Positions 1 to 7,878 of a DNA stretch of 64,000 nucleotides are shown here, piece by piece (position 1 is the stretch's first letter; every line of letters begins with the position of its first letter). The stretch is from Burkholderiales bacterium (GTDB taxonomy: Bacteria > Pseudomonadota > Gammaproteobacteria > Burkholderiales > Burkholderiaceae_C). The notes under the pieces were generated by a model that had not been told where the DNA came from, did no database searches, and saw only the letters and a list, made by a program, of their open reading frames with translations. Made by a program: the position numbers and the translations under genes. Where the stretch lies: assembly GCA_021414305.1 (NCBI GenBank), contig JAIOOS010000017.1, positions 518,806 through 582,805 of the forward strand, given 5' to 3'.

Positions 1-27
1 CTCCGCGACGACGGCGGCCAGGCCCCC

Positions 28-32
28 GGAGG
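28..32 (+). promoter_or_regulatory. ribosome binding site of the first gene
   Basis: GGAGG lies 8 nt before the ATG at 41 and supports that start. The promoter, if separate, is outside the window. Confidence 0.6.
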
Positions 33-40
33 CATCAAAG

Positions 41-508
41 ATGGAAATCGACGAGCTCGTCAGCGCCGTGCAGACGCTCAACGCGGAAGACTCCTTCCGC
101 GCGCGCCTGACGCTCGAGAACTGGCGCGTCATCGCGCCCTACCTGGCGCGCTACGAGATCCGGGCCGGCGATCTGCTCATCAAGCAGGGCGACGCCGATC
201 GCTCGATGTACTTCATCTCCCAGGGCAGCATGCAGGTGTTCGTCACCGGCGGCCCGCCTGGCAGCAACAAGGTGGCGATCCTGCGCGCGGGCGCCGTCGT
301 CGGCGAGCCGGGCCTGTTCGGCGATACGCCGCGCACCGCCAACGTCGAGGCGATGACGCCGTGCGTCGTCTGGGCCCTGCGCGGCCCGCGCATGGAAGAG
401 CTCGCCCAGCGCTCGCCGGCGCTCGCCCTCGAGCTGCTGCGCGCTGCCGGGGCCGTGATGGCCACCCGCTTCCGCGCCACCCTGACCCGGCAGGCGCCGG
501 TCACCTGA
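41..508 (+). CDS. cyclic-nucleotide-binding (CRP-like sensor) domain protein
   Basis: This 155-residue protein is a single cNMP-binding domain of the CAP_ED type. Visible family features are the beta-roll segment around residues 35-75 (LLIKQGDADRSMYFISQGSM), a GxVVGE turn near 88-93 followed by FGDTPRTANVEA, where an R-T-A phosphate-cassette-like motif occurs. No helix-turn-helix follows, so it is not a full CRP/FNR transcription factor and may act as a small allosteric or partner protein. It has a good ribosome binding site. The next gene, a Kef-type antiporter, is convergent and 36 bp away, so the two are not one operon. Nucleotide specificity cannot be read from sequence alone. Confidence 0.8.
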   Translation: MEIDELVSAVQTLNAEDSFRARLTLENWRVIAPYLARYEIRAGDLLIKQGDADRSMYFISQGSMQVFVTGGPPGSNKVAILRAGAVVGEPGLFGDTPRTANVEAMTPCVVWALRGPRMEELAQRSPALALELLRAAGAVMATRFRATLTRQAPVT

Positions 509-544
509 GTCGCCCGGCCCGCGCCGCGTCTCGCCGGCCGGACC

Positions 545-2548
545 TCAGTTCGAACGCAGCAGTTTTTCCTCGGCCAGCGCCAGCGGTTCCGGCAGCCCGG
601 AGAGCACGAGCGTGTCGCCCGCGGCGAGCAGCAGCGAGTCGTCGGGCTGCAGCACGGCGCTCGAAGCCCGGCGCAGCGAGACGACGCTGACGCCCACATC
701 GGGCAGCGCCTGCTCGCCGAGCGTCCGACCGAGGCTCGCCCCCTCCGGCGGCAGGGTCACGCTCAGCAGCCGGGCGTGCTGCAGTTCGTCGGCGGTGTCG
801 TCGTCGGCGCCATGGAAGTAGCCGCGCAGAAGGCCGTAGCGCGCATTGCGCTGGTCCTGCACGAGGCGCAGCACGCGCCGCATCGGCACGCCCACCAGCG
901 CCAGCGCGTGGCTGGCGAGCATGAGCGAGCCTTCGATCGCCTCCGGCACCACCTCGGTCGCGCCGGCGCCGCGCAGCCGCTCGATGTCGCTGTCGTCGAT
1001 GGTGCGCACGATCACCGGCAGCTTCGGCGCGTGATTCCTGACGAGGTCGAGGATCTTCAGCGCCGAGGGCGTGTCGTGATAGCTGATCACCAGGGCGTTC
1101 GCCCGCGCCATCCCGGCGGCGACCAGGCTCTGCAGCCGGGCCGCGTCGCCGAACACCACGCTCTGCCCGGCGGCGGCGGCCTGGCGCACGCGATCGGGGT
1201 CGAGGTCGAGCGCGATGTAGGGGATCTTCGCGAGCTCGAGCAGCCGCGCGAGGTTCTGGCCGCTCCGGCCGAAGCCGCAGATGATGACGTGCGCTTCGGT
1301 GTTGATCGCGCGCTTGGCGATCGTCGTCATCGCCACCGACTGGAGCAGCCAGTCGCTCGACGACAGGCGCATGACGATCCGGTTGCTGTACATGAAGATG
1401 ATCGGCGTCAGCAGCATCGAGAGCACCATGCTGGCGAGCACCGGGCTCTGCAGCGACTCCGGCAGGAGGCCGCGTTCGGTCGCCAGGGCGAGCAGGACGA
1501 AGCCGAACTCGCCCGCCTGGGCCAGGTACAGGCCGGTGCGGATCGCGGTTCCGGGGGCGGCGCCCCAGACCCGCGCCAGCGCCGTGACGAGCGCGAACTT
1601 GAACAGGACCGGCAGCACCGTCATCGCCAGCACCAGCGGCCAGTTCGCCAGCACCGACCCGGCGTCGAGCTTCATGCCTACGGTGATGAAGAACAGGCCG
1701 AGCAGCACGTCGTGGAACGGCCGGATGTCGGTCTCCACCTGGTGCTTGAACTCGGTTTCGGCGATCAGCATGCCGGCGATGAACGCGCCGAGGGCGAGCG
1801 AGAGGCCGGCGAGCTCGGTCAGCCAGGCCAGGCCGAGCGTGACCAGCAGCAGGTTGAGGACGAACAGTTCCTCGCTCTTCCTGCGCACCACCAGCGTCAG
1901 CCACCAGCGCATGACGCGCTGGCCGCCGACCAGCAGCACGGTCAGCAGGGCCGCGGCCTTGACCATGGCGATCGCCAGCGCCCCGAGCAGCGCCTCGGGC
2001 GAAGAGCCGAGGGCGGGAATCAGCACCAGCAAGGGCACCACCGCCAGATCCTGGAACAGGAGCACGCCCATGACGCGCCGGCCGTGCTCGCTTTCGAGCT
2101 CGAGCCGGTCGGCCATGAGCTTGACGACGATCGCCGTCGAGCTCATGGCCAGGGCGCCGCCGAGCGCGACCGCGCTCTGCCAGCCGAGGCCGACGCCGTG
2201 CCGACCGACCAGCGCGAAGGCCCAGGTCAGCAACGCGTTGCCGACGACGGCCGCCAGGGTCGTCAGCACCACCTGGCTCAGCCCGAGGCCGAAGACCAGC
2301 TTCTTCATGCTGCGCAGCTTCGGCAGGTTGAACTCGAGGCCGATCACGAACATCAGGAAGACGATGCCGAACTCGGCCAGGTGGGCGACGCCGGCCGAGT
2401 CGCCCGAGACCGCCATCGCATGCGGTCCGATCAGGATGCCGACCGCGAGGTAGCCGAGGATCGGCGGCAAGCGCGAAAGGCGGCAGAGCACGACCCCGCC
2501 GACGGCCGCGACGAGGTAGAGGAGAGTCAGTTCGAGCGACGATGCCAT
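545..2548 (-). CDS. Kef/CPA2-type monovalent cation:proton antiporter with TrkA-N domain
   Basis: The predicted 667-residue inner-membrane protein has about a dozen hydrophobic helices in residues 1-380 (Na+/H+ exchanger fold), then a soluble Rossmann domain beginning near HVIICGFGRSGQNLARLL (GxGxxG, RCK/TrkA-N). A TrkA-C-like domain ends the protein (LPPEGASLGRTLGEQALPDVGVSVVSLRR). The family exchanges K+ or Na+ for H+, gated by ligand binding to the RCK domain. The open reading frame extends 50 codons further upstream, but that stretch is arginine-rich and non-membrane; MASSLELTLLYLVAAVGG directly starts a membrane helix, so the ATG at 2548 is preferred. It is divergent from kdsD with 71 bp between start codons. 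I cannot tell KefB from KefC or YbaL types. Confidence 0.9.
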   Translation of the reverse strand: MASSLELTLLYLVAAVGGVVLCRLSRLPPILGYLAVGILIGPHAMAVSGDSAGVAHLAEFGIVFLMFVIGLEFNLPKLRSMKKLVFGLGLSQVVLTTLAAVVGNALLTWAFALVGRHGVGLGWQSAVALGGALAMSSTAIVVKLMADRLELESEHGRRVMGVLLFQDLAVVPLLVLIPALGSSPEALLGALAIAMVKAAALLTVLLVGGQRVMRWWLTLVVRRKSEELFVLNLLLVTLGLAWLTELAGLSLALGAFIAGMLIAETEFKHQVETDIRPFHDVLLGLFFITVGMKLDAGSVLANWPLVLAMTVLPVLFKFALVTALARVWGAAPGTAIRTGLYLAQAGEFGFVLLALATERGLLPESLQSPVLASMVLSMLLTPIIFMYSNRIVMRLSSSDWLLQSVAMTTIAKRAINTEAHVIICGFGRSGQNLARLLELAKIPYIALDLDPDRVRQAAAAGQSVVFGDAARLQSLVAAGMARANALVISYHDTPSALKILDLVRNHAPKLPVIVRTIDDSDIERLRGAGATEVVPEAIEGSLMLASHALALVGVPMRRVLRLVQDQRNARYGLLRGYFHGADDDTADELQHARLLSVTLPPEGASLGRTLGEQALPDVGVSVVSLRRASSAVLQPDDSLLLAAGDTLVLSGLPEPLALAEEKLLRSN

Positions 2549-2577
2549 GCGTGGCGAGCGATGAAAGAGGGCAACCC

Positions 2578-2583
2578 TAGAAT
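2578..2583 (+). promoter_or_regulatory. putative -10 element (TAGAAT) for kdsD
   Basis: TAGAAT lies 36 nt before the kdsD GTG in the short gap between divergent genes. It is a good -10 match, but no convincing -35 is visible upstream. Confidence 0.4.
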
Positions 2584-2619
2584 CGGTCGATCCTACTGGA
2601 CGCCTCCTCGACCTCCCTG

Positions 2620-3609
2620 GTGTCAGCCCCTCCCGCCTTCGACGCAAAACGCGTGCTCGAGCTCGCGCGGAGCACGCTCGACATCGAGGCGCGCGCACTC
2701 GAGGGATTGAAGGCGCGCCAGGGCGAAGGCTTCGTCGCCGCGGTGCAGGCGATGCTCGCGTGCACCGGCCGCGTCGTCGTGATGGGCATGGGCAAGAGCG
2801 GCCATGTCGGCCGCAAGGTCGCGGCCACGCTGGCCTCCACCGGCACGCCCGCGTTCTTCGTCCATCCGGCCGAGGCCAGCCACGGCGACCTCGGCATGGT
2901 GACCAAGGACGACGTTGTGCTGGCGATCTCGAACTCCGGCGAGAGCGACGAGATCGGCGCCATCGTGCCGGCGATCAAGCGCCTCGGCGTCACGCTCGTG
3001 GCGATGACCGGCGGGGCCGAGAGCAGCCTGGCGCGTCATGCCGACATCGTCGTCTCCAGCGCGGTCGACCAGGAGGCCTGCCCGCTCAACCTGGCGCCGA
3101 CCGCGAGCACGACGGCGCAGATGGCGCTCGGCGATGCCCTCGCCGTCGCCCTGCTCGACGCCCGCGGCTTTCGCGAAGACGATTTCGCCCGCTCGCATCC
3201 GGGCGGCAGCCTCGGCCGCAAGCTCCTGATGCACGTCGCCGACCTGATGCACAGCGGCGAGGCGGTGCCGCGCGTCGGCGTCGAGGCGCGCGTGCCGGAG
3301 ATGCTGCGCGAGATGACGTCCAAGGGCTTCGGCTTCACCGCGGTGACCGACGCCGCTGGCGGCATCGCCGGCATCTTCACCGACGGCGACCTGCGCCGCC
3401 TGATCGAGACCGGCGCCGACCTGCGCGGCCTGGCCGCGAGCGAGGTGATGCACGCCCGGCCGCGGCTGATCCGCGGCGAGGCGCTCGCGGTCGAGGCTGC
3501 CGACCTGATGGAGACGCATCGCGTCACCGGCCTGCTCGTCGTCGATGCCGAGGGGCGGCTGGCCGGCGTGCTCAATTCGAACGACCTGATGCGGGCGAAG
3601 GTCATTTGA
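2620..3609 (+). CDS. kdsD: D-arabinose 5-phosphate isomerase
   Basis: KdsD interconverts D-ribulose 5-phosphate and D-arabinose 5-phosphate, the first step of Kdo synthesis for lipopolysaccharide. The 329-residue protein has the family layout. A SIS domain spans roughly residues 40-180 (VVVMGMGKSGHVGRK, STGTPAFFVHP, HGDLGMV, ISNSGESDEI, and SHPGGSLGRKLL at its end). Two CBS domains follow from about 205 (VADLMHSGEAVP, IFTDGDLRRLIETG, LLVVDAEGRLAGVLNSNDLMRAKV). Start is GTG with no clear Shine-Dalgarno, but the N-terminus matches the usual family length. It overlaps kdsC by one base (TGATG), so the two are translationally coupled, as is common for these LPS genes. Confidence 0.96.
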   Translation: MSAPPAFDAKRVLELARSTLDIEARALEGLKARQGEGFVAAVQAMLACTGRVVVMGMGKSGHVGRKVAATLASTGTPAFFVHPAEASHGDLGMVTKDDVVLAISNSGESDEIGAIVPAIKRLGVTLVAMTGGAESSLARHADIVVSSAVDQEACPLNLAPTASTTAQMALGDALAVALLDARGFREDDFARSHPGGSLGRKLLMHVADLMHSGEAVPRVGVEARVPEMLREMTSKGFGFTAVTDAAGGIAGIFTDGDLRRLIETGADLRGLAASEVMHARPRLIRGEALAVEAADLMETHRVTGLLVVDAEGRLAGVLNSNDLMRAKVI

Positions 3610-4199
3610 TGGCCGCGGCCCTCAAGCCCCCCGCGCTCGACTTCCCGCCCGAGCTGCTGCTCGCGGCGCGCGGCACGGGCGCGGGCATCGCCGCGGCGAT
3701 CTTCGACGTCGACGGCGTCCTCACCGACGGCCGGATCTACATCGGCGAGCACGGCGAGACCGTCAAGGCGTTCTCGACGCTCGACGGCCACGGCATGAAG
3801 ATGCTCGCCGAAGCGGGCATCGTGCCGATCGTCGTCACCGGCCGCGACTCGGCGGCGGTGCGCCGCCGAGTCGCCGACCTCGGCCTGGCGCATGCCGCGT
3901 ACGGCGCCGCCGACAAGCTGGCGGCGAGCGAGGCGCTGCTGGCGGACCTGAGCCTGGACTGGAGCCGGGTCGCCGTCATCGGCGACGACTGGCCCGACCT
4001 GCCGCTGATGCAGCGCGCCGCCTTCGCCTGCGCGCCGCCCGGGGCGCACATCGAAGCGCGGGCCGCCGCCCATCACGTCACCGCGGCGCGGGCCGGCTTC
4101 GGCGCGGCGCGCGAGTTCTGCGATCTCCTGCTCGTTGCCGCCGGCCGCTACGCGGACCTGCTGCACGGGCCCTTGCGTTCGCTGGATGGCGCTCGCTGA
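3609..4199 (+). CDS. kdsC: 3-deoxy-D-manno-octulosonate 8-phosphate phosphatase
   Basis: KdsC removes the phosphate from Kdo-8-phosphate in the cytoplasm. The 196-residue protein is a C0-type HAD phosphatase. Motif I is FDVDGVLTDG (residues about 33-42) with the two catalytic aspartates, motif II is VVTGRDS, the lysine is in AADKLAA, and motif III is VIGDDWPDLPLM. It has no cap domain, as expected for KdsC. It starts at the ATG overlapping the kdsD stop and its end overlaps lptC by 14 bp, so kdsD-kdsC-lptC reads as one operon. Confidence 0.96.
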   Translation: MAAALKPPALDFPPELLLAARGTGAGIAAAIFDVDGVLTDGRIYIGEHGETVKAFSTLDGHGMKMLAEAGIVPIVVTGRDSAAVRRRVADLGLAHAAYGAADKLAASEALLADLSLDWSRVAVIGDDWPDLPLMQRAAFACAPPGAHIEARAAAHHVTAARAGFGAAREFCDLLLVAAGRYADLLHGPLRSLDGAR

Positions 4200-4887
4200 C
4201 GCCGACGTTCCCGCCGGCTCGGGCCTCGACGAAGACGACCCGGTCGATCTCTCGTTCGCCGGCCCCGAGCCGGTCGTGCCGACAGCGCCGTGGTACCTGC
4301 GCCTGTTCGATCTCGCCTCGGCGTACCTGCCGCTGGTGATGATGGCGGTGCTCGCCGCCGGCACCTGGTGGCTGGTGCGCAACGCGCCGACCTTCGAGGG
4401 CCCGCGCCCGGCCGTGGCGCCGCGGCACGAGCCCGACTACGTGATGACCACCTTCGTGGTCCAGCGCTTCTCCGCCGACGGCACGCTGCGCACCCAGATC
4501 GAGGGCGACACCCTGCGCCACTATCCCGACGACGACACGCTCGAGATCGACGCCGCGCGCATCCGCGCCATCGCCGACAACGGCACGGTGACCCTGGCCA
4601 CCGCCCGGCGCGCGCTGGCGAACGGCGACGGCAGCGAGGTCCAGCTCCTCGGCGACGCGCGGGTCAACCGACCGGCGAGCGGCAAGGAGGAGGCGGTCGA
4701 GTTCCGCAGCGAGTTCCTGCATGCCTTTCGCAACGTCGAGCAGGTGCGCTCGCACCTGCCGGTGGTCATGACGCAGGGCACGAGCGTGGTTCGTGCGAAC
4801 AGCATGAACTACGACAACCTGGCCCGCTCGGTCGAGTTCAAGGGCCGGGCGAGCGCGGTCTTCGCGGCGAAGAAGAGCGGCGGATGA
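4186..4887 (+). CDS. lptC: LPS export ABC transporter periplasmic protein LptC
   Basis: LptC is a bitopic inner-membrane protein that passes lipopolysaccharide from LptBFG to LptA. The 233-residue product has a cytoplasmic N-terminus, one membrane helix at about residues 47-63 (YLPLVMMAVLAAGTWWLV) and a periplasmic beta-jellyroll domain with family patterns such as PDYVMTTFVVQRFSADG, LRHYPDDDTLEID and MTQGTSVVRANSMNYDN. I chose the ATG at 4186 because the upstream part of the frame is the kdsC shadow. The usual downstream lptA and lptB are absent; an SDR gene follows at once. Confidence 0.92.
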   Translation: MALADADVPAGSGLDEDDPVDLSFAGPEPVVPTAPWYLRLFDLASAYLPLVMMAVLAAGTWWLVRNAPTFEGPRPAVAPRHEPDYVMTTFVVQRFSADGTLRTQIEGDTLRHYPDDDTLEIDAARIRAIADNGTVTLATARRALANGDGSEVQLLGDARVNRPASGKEEAVEFRSEFLHAFRNVEQVRSHLPVVMTQGTSVVRANSMNYDNLARSVEFKGRASAVFAAKKSGG

Positions 4888-5666
4888 CGGGCCCGCTGGC
4901 CTTCGTCACCGGCGCCTCGAGCGGGATCGGCCAGGCGCTGGCGCTGCGCTTCCATGCCGCGGGCTATCGGCTGGCGCTGGTGGCGCGGCGCGCCGACGAG
5001 GTCGCGCGCTGGGCGGCGGAGGCCGGCATCGGGCCGGCGCGCTTCGCGGTCTACGCCGCCGACGTTCGCGACGTCGGGCAGATCGTCGCCGCCGGCCGGG
5101 CCTGCATCGAAGCCCAGGGCCTGCCCGACGTCGTGATCGCCAATGCCGGCATCAGCATCGGCATCGACACCGCCGACTTCGCCGATCTCGAGGTGATGCG
5201 CGCCACCCTCGAAACCAATGTCCTCGGCATGGCGGCGACCTTTCATCCCTTCGTCGCGGCGATGTGCGAGCGCCGCTCGGGCAGGCTGGTCGGCATCGCC
5301 AGCGTCGCCGGCATCCGCGGCCTGCCCGGCCACGGCGCGTACTGCGCGAGCAAGGCCGCGGCGATCAGCTACTGCGAGTCGCTGCGCGGCGAGATGCGAC
5401 CGTCGGGCGTCAAGGTCGTGACCATCGTGCCGGGCTACATCGACACCCCGCTCACCCGCGGCAACCGCTACTCGATGCCCTTTCTCATGCCGGCCGCCGA
5501 CTTCGCCGAGCGCGCCTGGCGGGCGATCGAAGCCGGCGCGAGCTGGCGCGTCATTCCCTGGCAGATGGGGATGGTGGTCCGGTTGCTGCGGCTCCTGCCG
5601 AACGGGCTGCTGGACCGCGCGTTCGCCGGCCGGCCGCGAAAGCGCCGGCAAGGCGAAACGTCATAG
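4884..5666 (+). CDS. short-chain dehydrogenase/reductase
   Basis: This is a 260-residue classical SDR. The cofactor motif TGASSGIG is at residues 9-16, NAG at about 89-91 (IANAGISIG), the catalytic serine lies in GIASVAG, and Tyr153 and Lys157 are in YCASK. RR after the second strand (LALVARRADE) suggests NADP preference. It resembles the subgroup annotated as membrane-associated 'SDR family NAD(P)-dependent oxidoreductase' found in envelope clusters; the substrate is unknown. The ATG overlaps the lptC stop (ATGA), so it is probably cotranscribed with the kds-lptC genes. The C-terminus has an extra basic hydrophobic stretch (MVVRLLRLLPNGLLDRAFAG) that could contact the membrane. Confidence 0.9.
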   Translation: MTGPLAFVTGASSGIGQALALRFHAAGYRLALVARRADEVARWAAEAGIGPARFAVYAADVRDVGQIVAAGRACIEAQGLPDVVIANAGISIGIDTADFADLEVMRATLETNVLGMAATFHPFVAAMCERRSGRLVGIASVAGIRGLPGHGAYCASKAAAISYCESLRGEMRPSGVKVVTIVPGYIDTPLTRGNRYSMPFLMPAADFAERAWRAIEAGASWRVIPWQMGMVVRLLRLLPNGLLDRAFAGRPRKRRQGETS

Positions 5667-5672
5667 GCAAGG

Positions 5673-5702
5673 AAAAAGGCGGTGCGCTTTCGCTGCACCG
5701 CC
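5673..5702 (-). terminator. Rho-independent terminator of the RRM protein gene
   Basis: An 8-bp perfect stem (GGCGGTGC/GCACCGCC) with a 9-nt loop is followed on the minus strand by TTTTT. It lies 24 bp past the stop of the RRM gene and in the convergent gap, so it may also stop readthrough from the SDR side. Confidence 0.75.
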
Positions 5703-5725
5703 CTCGTTCCGACCGGAAGACCGGA

Positions 5726-6232
5726 TCAGTAGCCGCCGCGACCGCCGCCGCCGCCACCGCCGGAGCGGCCACCGCCGCCACCGCCGTAGCCGCCGCCACC
5801 GCCGGAGCGACCGCCGCCGCCGCCGCCGTAGCCGCCGCCACCGCCCGAACCGCCGCCGCCGTAGCCGCCGCCACCGCCGGAGCGACCACCGCCGCCACCG
5901 CCGTAGCCGCCGCCACCGCCCGAACCGCCGCCGCCGTAGCCGCCGCCACCACCGCTGCCGCCGCGGAAGCCGCCCGGACGCTCTTCGCGCGGACGGGCTT
6001 CGTTGACGACGATGGCGCGGCCGTCGAGGGCCTGGCCGTTCATGCCGTTGATCGCGGCTTGCGCCTCGGGGTCGGAACCCATCTCGACGAAGCCGAAGCC
6101 CTTCGAGCGGCCGGTATCGCGGTCCATCATGACCTTCGCCGAACTGACCGTTCCGTACTGAGCGAACGCCTGTTGCAGGTCGTCGTCGCGAATGTTGTAC
6201 GAAAGATTGCCGACGTACAGTTTATTGCCCAC
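5726..6232 (-). CDS. RNA-binding protein: RRM domain plus glycine-rich tail
   Basis: A 168-residue protein with one RRM domain in residues 3-80 and a low-complexity tail. RNP2 is LYVGNL (5-10) and RNP1 is KGFGFVEM (44-51), both with the aromatic residues that stack on RNA bases. From about residue 90 the tail is almost only Gly with Tyr, Ser and Arg; a 25-residue unit is repeated, matching a 75-bp tandem repeat (for example around 5805-5954). Bacterial proteins of this type are often cold-induced, by family knowledge. Start is GTG with GGGAG 7 nt upstream. The gene stands alone with its own terminator and a long AT-richer upstream region. Confidence 0.92.
   Translation of the reverse strand: MGNKLYVGNLSYNIRDDDLQQAFAQYGTVSSAKVMMDRDTGRSKGFGFVEMGSDPEAQAAINGMNGQALDGRAIVVNEARPREERPGGFRGGSGGGGGYGGGGSGGGGGYGGGGGGRSGGGGGYGGGGSGGGGGYGGGGGGRSGGGGGYGGGGGGRSGGGGGGGRGGY
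5805..5954. repeat. 75-bp tandem repeat coding the Gly-rich tail
   Basis: Two near-identical 75-bp units encode 25-residue Gly/Tyr/Ser/Arg repeats in the RRM protein. Boundaries are approximate, because shorter CCGCCG-rich subrepeats occur on both sides. The repeat number is likely to vary between strains. Confidence 0.7.
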
Positions 6233-6328
6233 GGGTGAGCTCCCTTCCTGTTATTTGCCTAAATTTGGAGCTTCTACCCACCGTGAACCTATTTCAAGAA
6301 GGCGCTGCTTCCAACACACAGACTGGCG

Positions 6329-6360
6329 AATATAAGTGAACTGCAGAAAAAATCGCACAA
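6329..6360 (-). promoter_or_regulatory. possible promoter of the RRM protein gene
   Basis: On the minus strand, TTATAT/TATATT near 6329-6335 is a good -10, and TTGTGC at 6355-6360 is a weak -35 with a 19-20 nt spacer. It would give a 5' leader of about 90 nt, which would suit a cold-regulated RNA-binding gene. The 167-bp gap 6233-6399 holds nothing else I recognise. Confidence 0.3.
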
Positions 6361-6399
6361 GGTTGGCACCCGGTTGTTGCTTTTTGGAATGAGGGCGAA

Positions 6400-7215
6400 A
6401 TGAGCCTTGCGCGCCCGTCGGCGGTGCGGATCGCCAGCCTGGTGCCGAGCCTGACCGAGTTGGTCGCAGCGCTCGGCCTCGGCGACCGGCTGGTCGCGCG
6501 CACCGGCTGGTGCACCCACCCGGCCGAGGCGCTGGCCCGGGTACCCAAGGTCGGCGGCACCAAGACCGTGAATCTGGCCAAGCTTCGCCGGCTGGCGCCG
6601 ACGCACCTTCTGGTCAACGTCGACGAGAACCGGCGCGAGACGGTCGAGGCGATACGCGCCTGGGGCGAGGCAGCGCCGGAGATCCTGGTCACGCATCCGC
6701 TGGCGCCCGAGGGCAACCTGGCGCTGGTCGCCCAGGTGGCGGCCGCGTTCGCCGACCAGCCCGGCGTCGCCGCGCAGGCCGAAGCCCTGCGCGGCGCGCT
6801 GGCGAAGGAGCTGGCGGCCACCCGGCCCGAGGGGCGGCCCGAGTGCAAGGTGCTCTACCTGATCTGGCACGACCCGTGGATGACCGTTGCCCGCGACACC
6901 TACCTCTCCCGGATGCTGGCCCGGATCGGCTGGCTCACCCTGCCGGCGACCGAAGGCGGCGAGTCCGGCGCGGACCGCTATCCGCGCCTCGCCGGCGACG
7001 AGCCCTGGCTCGCAACCGTGGAGCGGGTGCTGCTCAGCTCCGAGCCGTTCGCCTTCGAGGCGCGTCATCTCGCCCAGGCGCAGGCGCTCTGCCCAGGCGC
7101 CGAAGTCCGGCGCGTCGACGGCGAGCTGCTGAGCTGGTATGGCCCACGCGCCGTCGCCGGCCTCGCCTACCTGCGCGCGCTGGGCGACGACAATCGCCTT
7201 CCCGAACGCGCCTGA
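6400..7215 (+). CDS. BtuF-like helical-backbone metal/cobalamin-binding protein
   Basis: The 271-residue protein fits the periplasmic-binding-protein-like family that includes BtuF: RIASLVPSLTELVAALGLGDRLVARTGWCTHP at the N-terminus, GGTKTVNLAKLRRLAPTHLLVNVDENRR in lobe 1, then a long helix and lobe 2 (VLYLIWHDPWMTVARDTYLSRML). It has no signal peptide or lipobox, so as annotated it would be cytoplasmic. Such soluble versions occur as orphans in Proteobacteria and their role is unclear. GAGGG lies 4 nt before the ATG. No BtuC/BtuD genes are adjacent. Confidence 0.75.
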   Translation: MSLARPSAVRIASLVPSLTELVAALGLGDRLVARTGWCTHPAEALARVPKVGGTKTVNLAKLRRLAPTHLLVNVDENRRETVEAIRAWGEAAPEILVTHPLAPEGNLALVAQVAAAFADQPGVAAQAEALRGALAKELAATRPEGRPECKVLYLIWHDPWMTVARDTYLSRMLARIGWLTLPATEGGESGADRYPRLAGDEPWLATVERVLLSSEPFAFEARHLAQAQALCPGAEVRRVDGELLSWYGPRAVAGLAYLRALGDDNRLPERA

Positions 7216-7239
7216 GGCGCACTCGCCCTCCCGACGCCG

Positions 7240-7878
7240 ATGGAAATCCTGAAGCCGCTGCTCGCGCTGCTGGCGATCGTCAATCCGATCGGCGTGATCC
7301 CGTTCTACATCCATTTCACCCGCGGCTTCAGCCGCGAGCAGCGGCGGCGCACGATCCACGTCGCGGCGATCGGCGCCTTCGTCGTCATCGCCGTCAGCGC
7401 GCTTGCCGGTTTGCGCATCATCGAGTTCTTCGGCATCTCGCTGGCGTCGTTCCAGGTCGGCGGCGGCATGCTGCTGCTGGTGTCCTCGCTGCAGATGCTG
7501 AACGCGCAGCCCGCCGAGAGCCGCAGCAGCGACCTGAGCGAGGGCAGCGACAAGGTCGACACCGGCGACTCGATCGCGATCGTGCCGCTGACCATTCCGC
7601 TGCTGACCGGGCCAGCGACGATCTCGACCATGGTCATCTACGCCGAGAAGACGCGCCACTGGTGGCAGCTCGCCATCCTGGTCGGCTACGGCGTCGTCAT
7701 CGGCCTCTCGGTCTGGATCGCGTTCAGCCTCTCGGGCCGGATCGCCCGGGTGCTCGGCAAGACCGGCATCAACGTCATGACGCGGCTGATGGGCCTGCTG
7801 CTGGCCGCGCTGGCGGTGGAGGTGATGTCGGACGGCCTGGTCAAGCTCTTCCCGGGCCTGCTCGGAGGCAGCCGATGA
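7240..7878 (+). CDS. MarC family (UPF0056) integral membrane protein
   Basis: A 212-residue protein with about six hydrophobic helices. It starts with the family hallmark LLALLAIVNPIGVIPFYIHFT and has an internal homologous half (SIAIVPLTIPLLTGPATISTMVIY), as in MarC/YchE/YhgN. Family members were once linked to antibiotic resistance, but that link is not supported and their function is unknown. The gene follows the BtuF-like gene by 24 bp, and its stop overlaps the ATG of the GMC oxidoreductase gene (ATGA). Confidence 0.88.
   Translation: MEILKPLLALLAIVNPIGVIPFYIHFTRGFSREQRRRTIHVAAIGAFVVIAVSALAGLRIIEFFGISLASFQVGGGMLLLVSSLQMLNAQPAESRSSDLSEGSDKVDTGDSIAIVPLTIPLLTGPATISTMVIYAEKTRHWWQLAILVGYGVVIGLSVWIAFSLSGRIARVLGKTGINVMTRLMGLLLAALAVEVMSDGLVKLFPGLLGGSR

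Noticed and set aside
776..2710. 644-codon plus-strand frame
   Set aside because: It is antisense to the Kef-type antiporter, with a His/Gln/Arg-rich peptide typical of shadows.
5805..5954. CRISPR-like repeats
   Set aside because: The periodic sequence encodes the Gly-rich tail in frame; there are no unique spacers.
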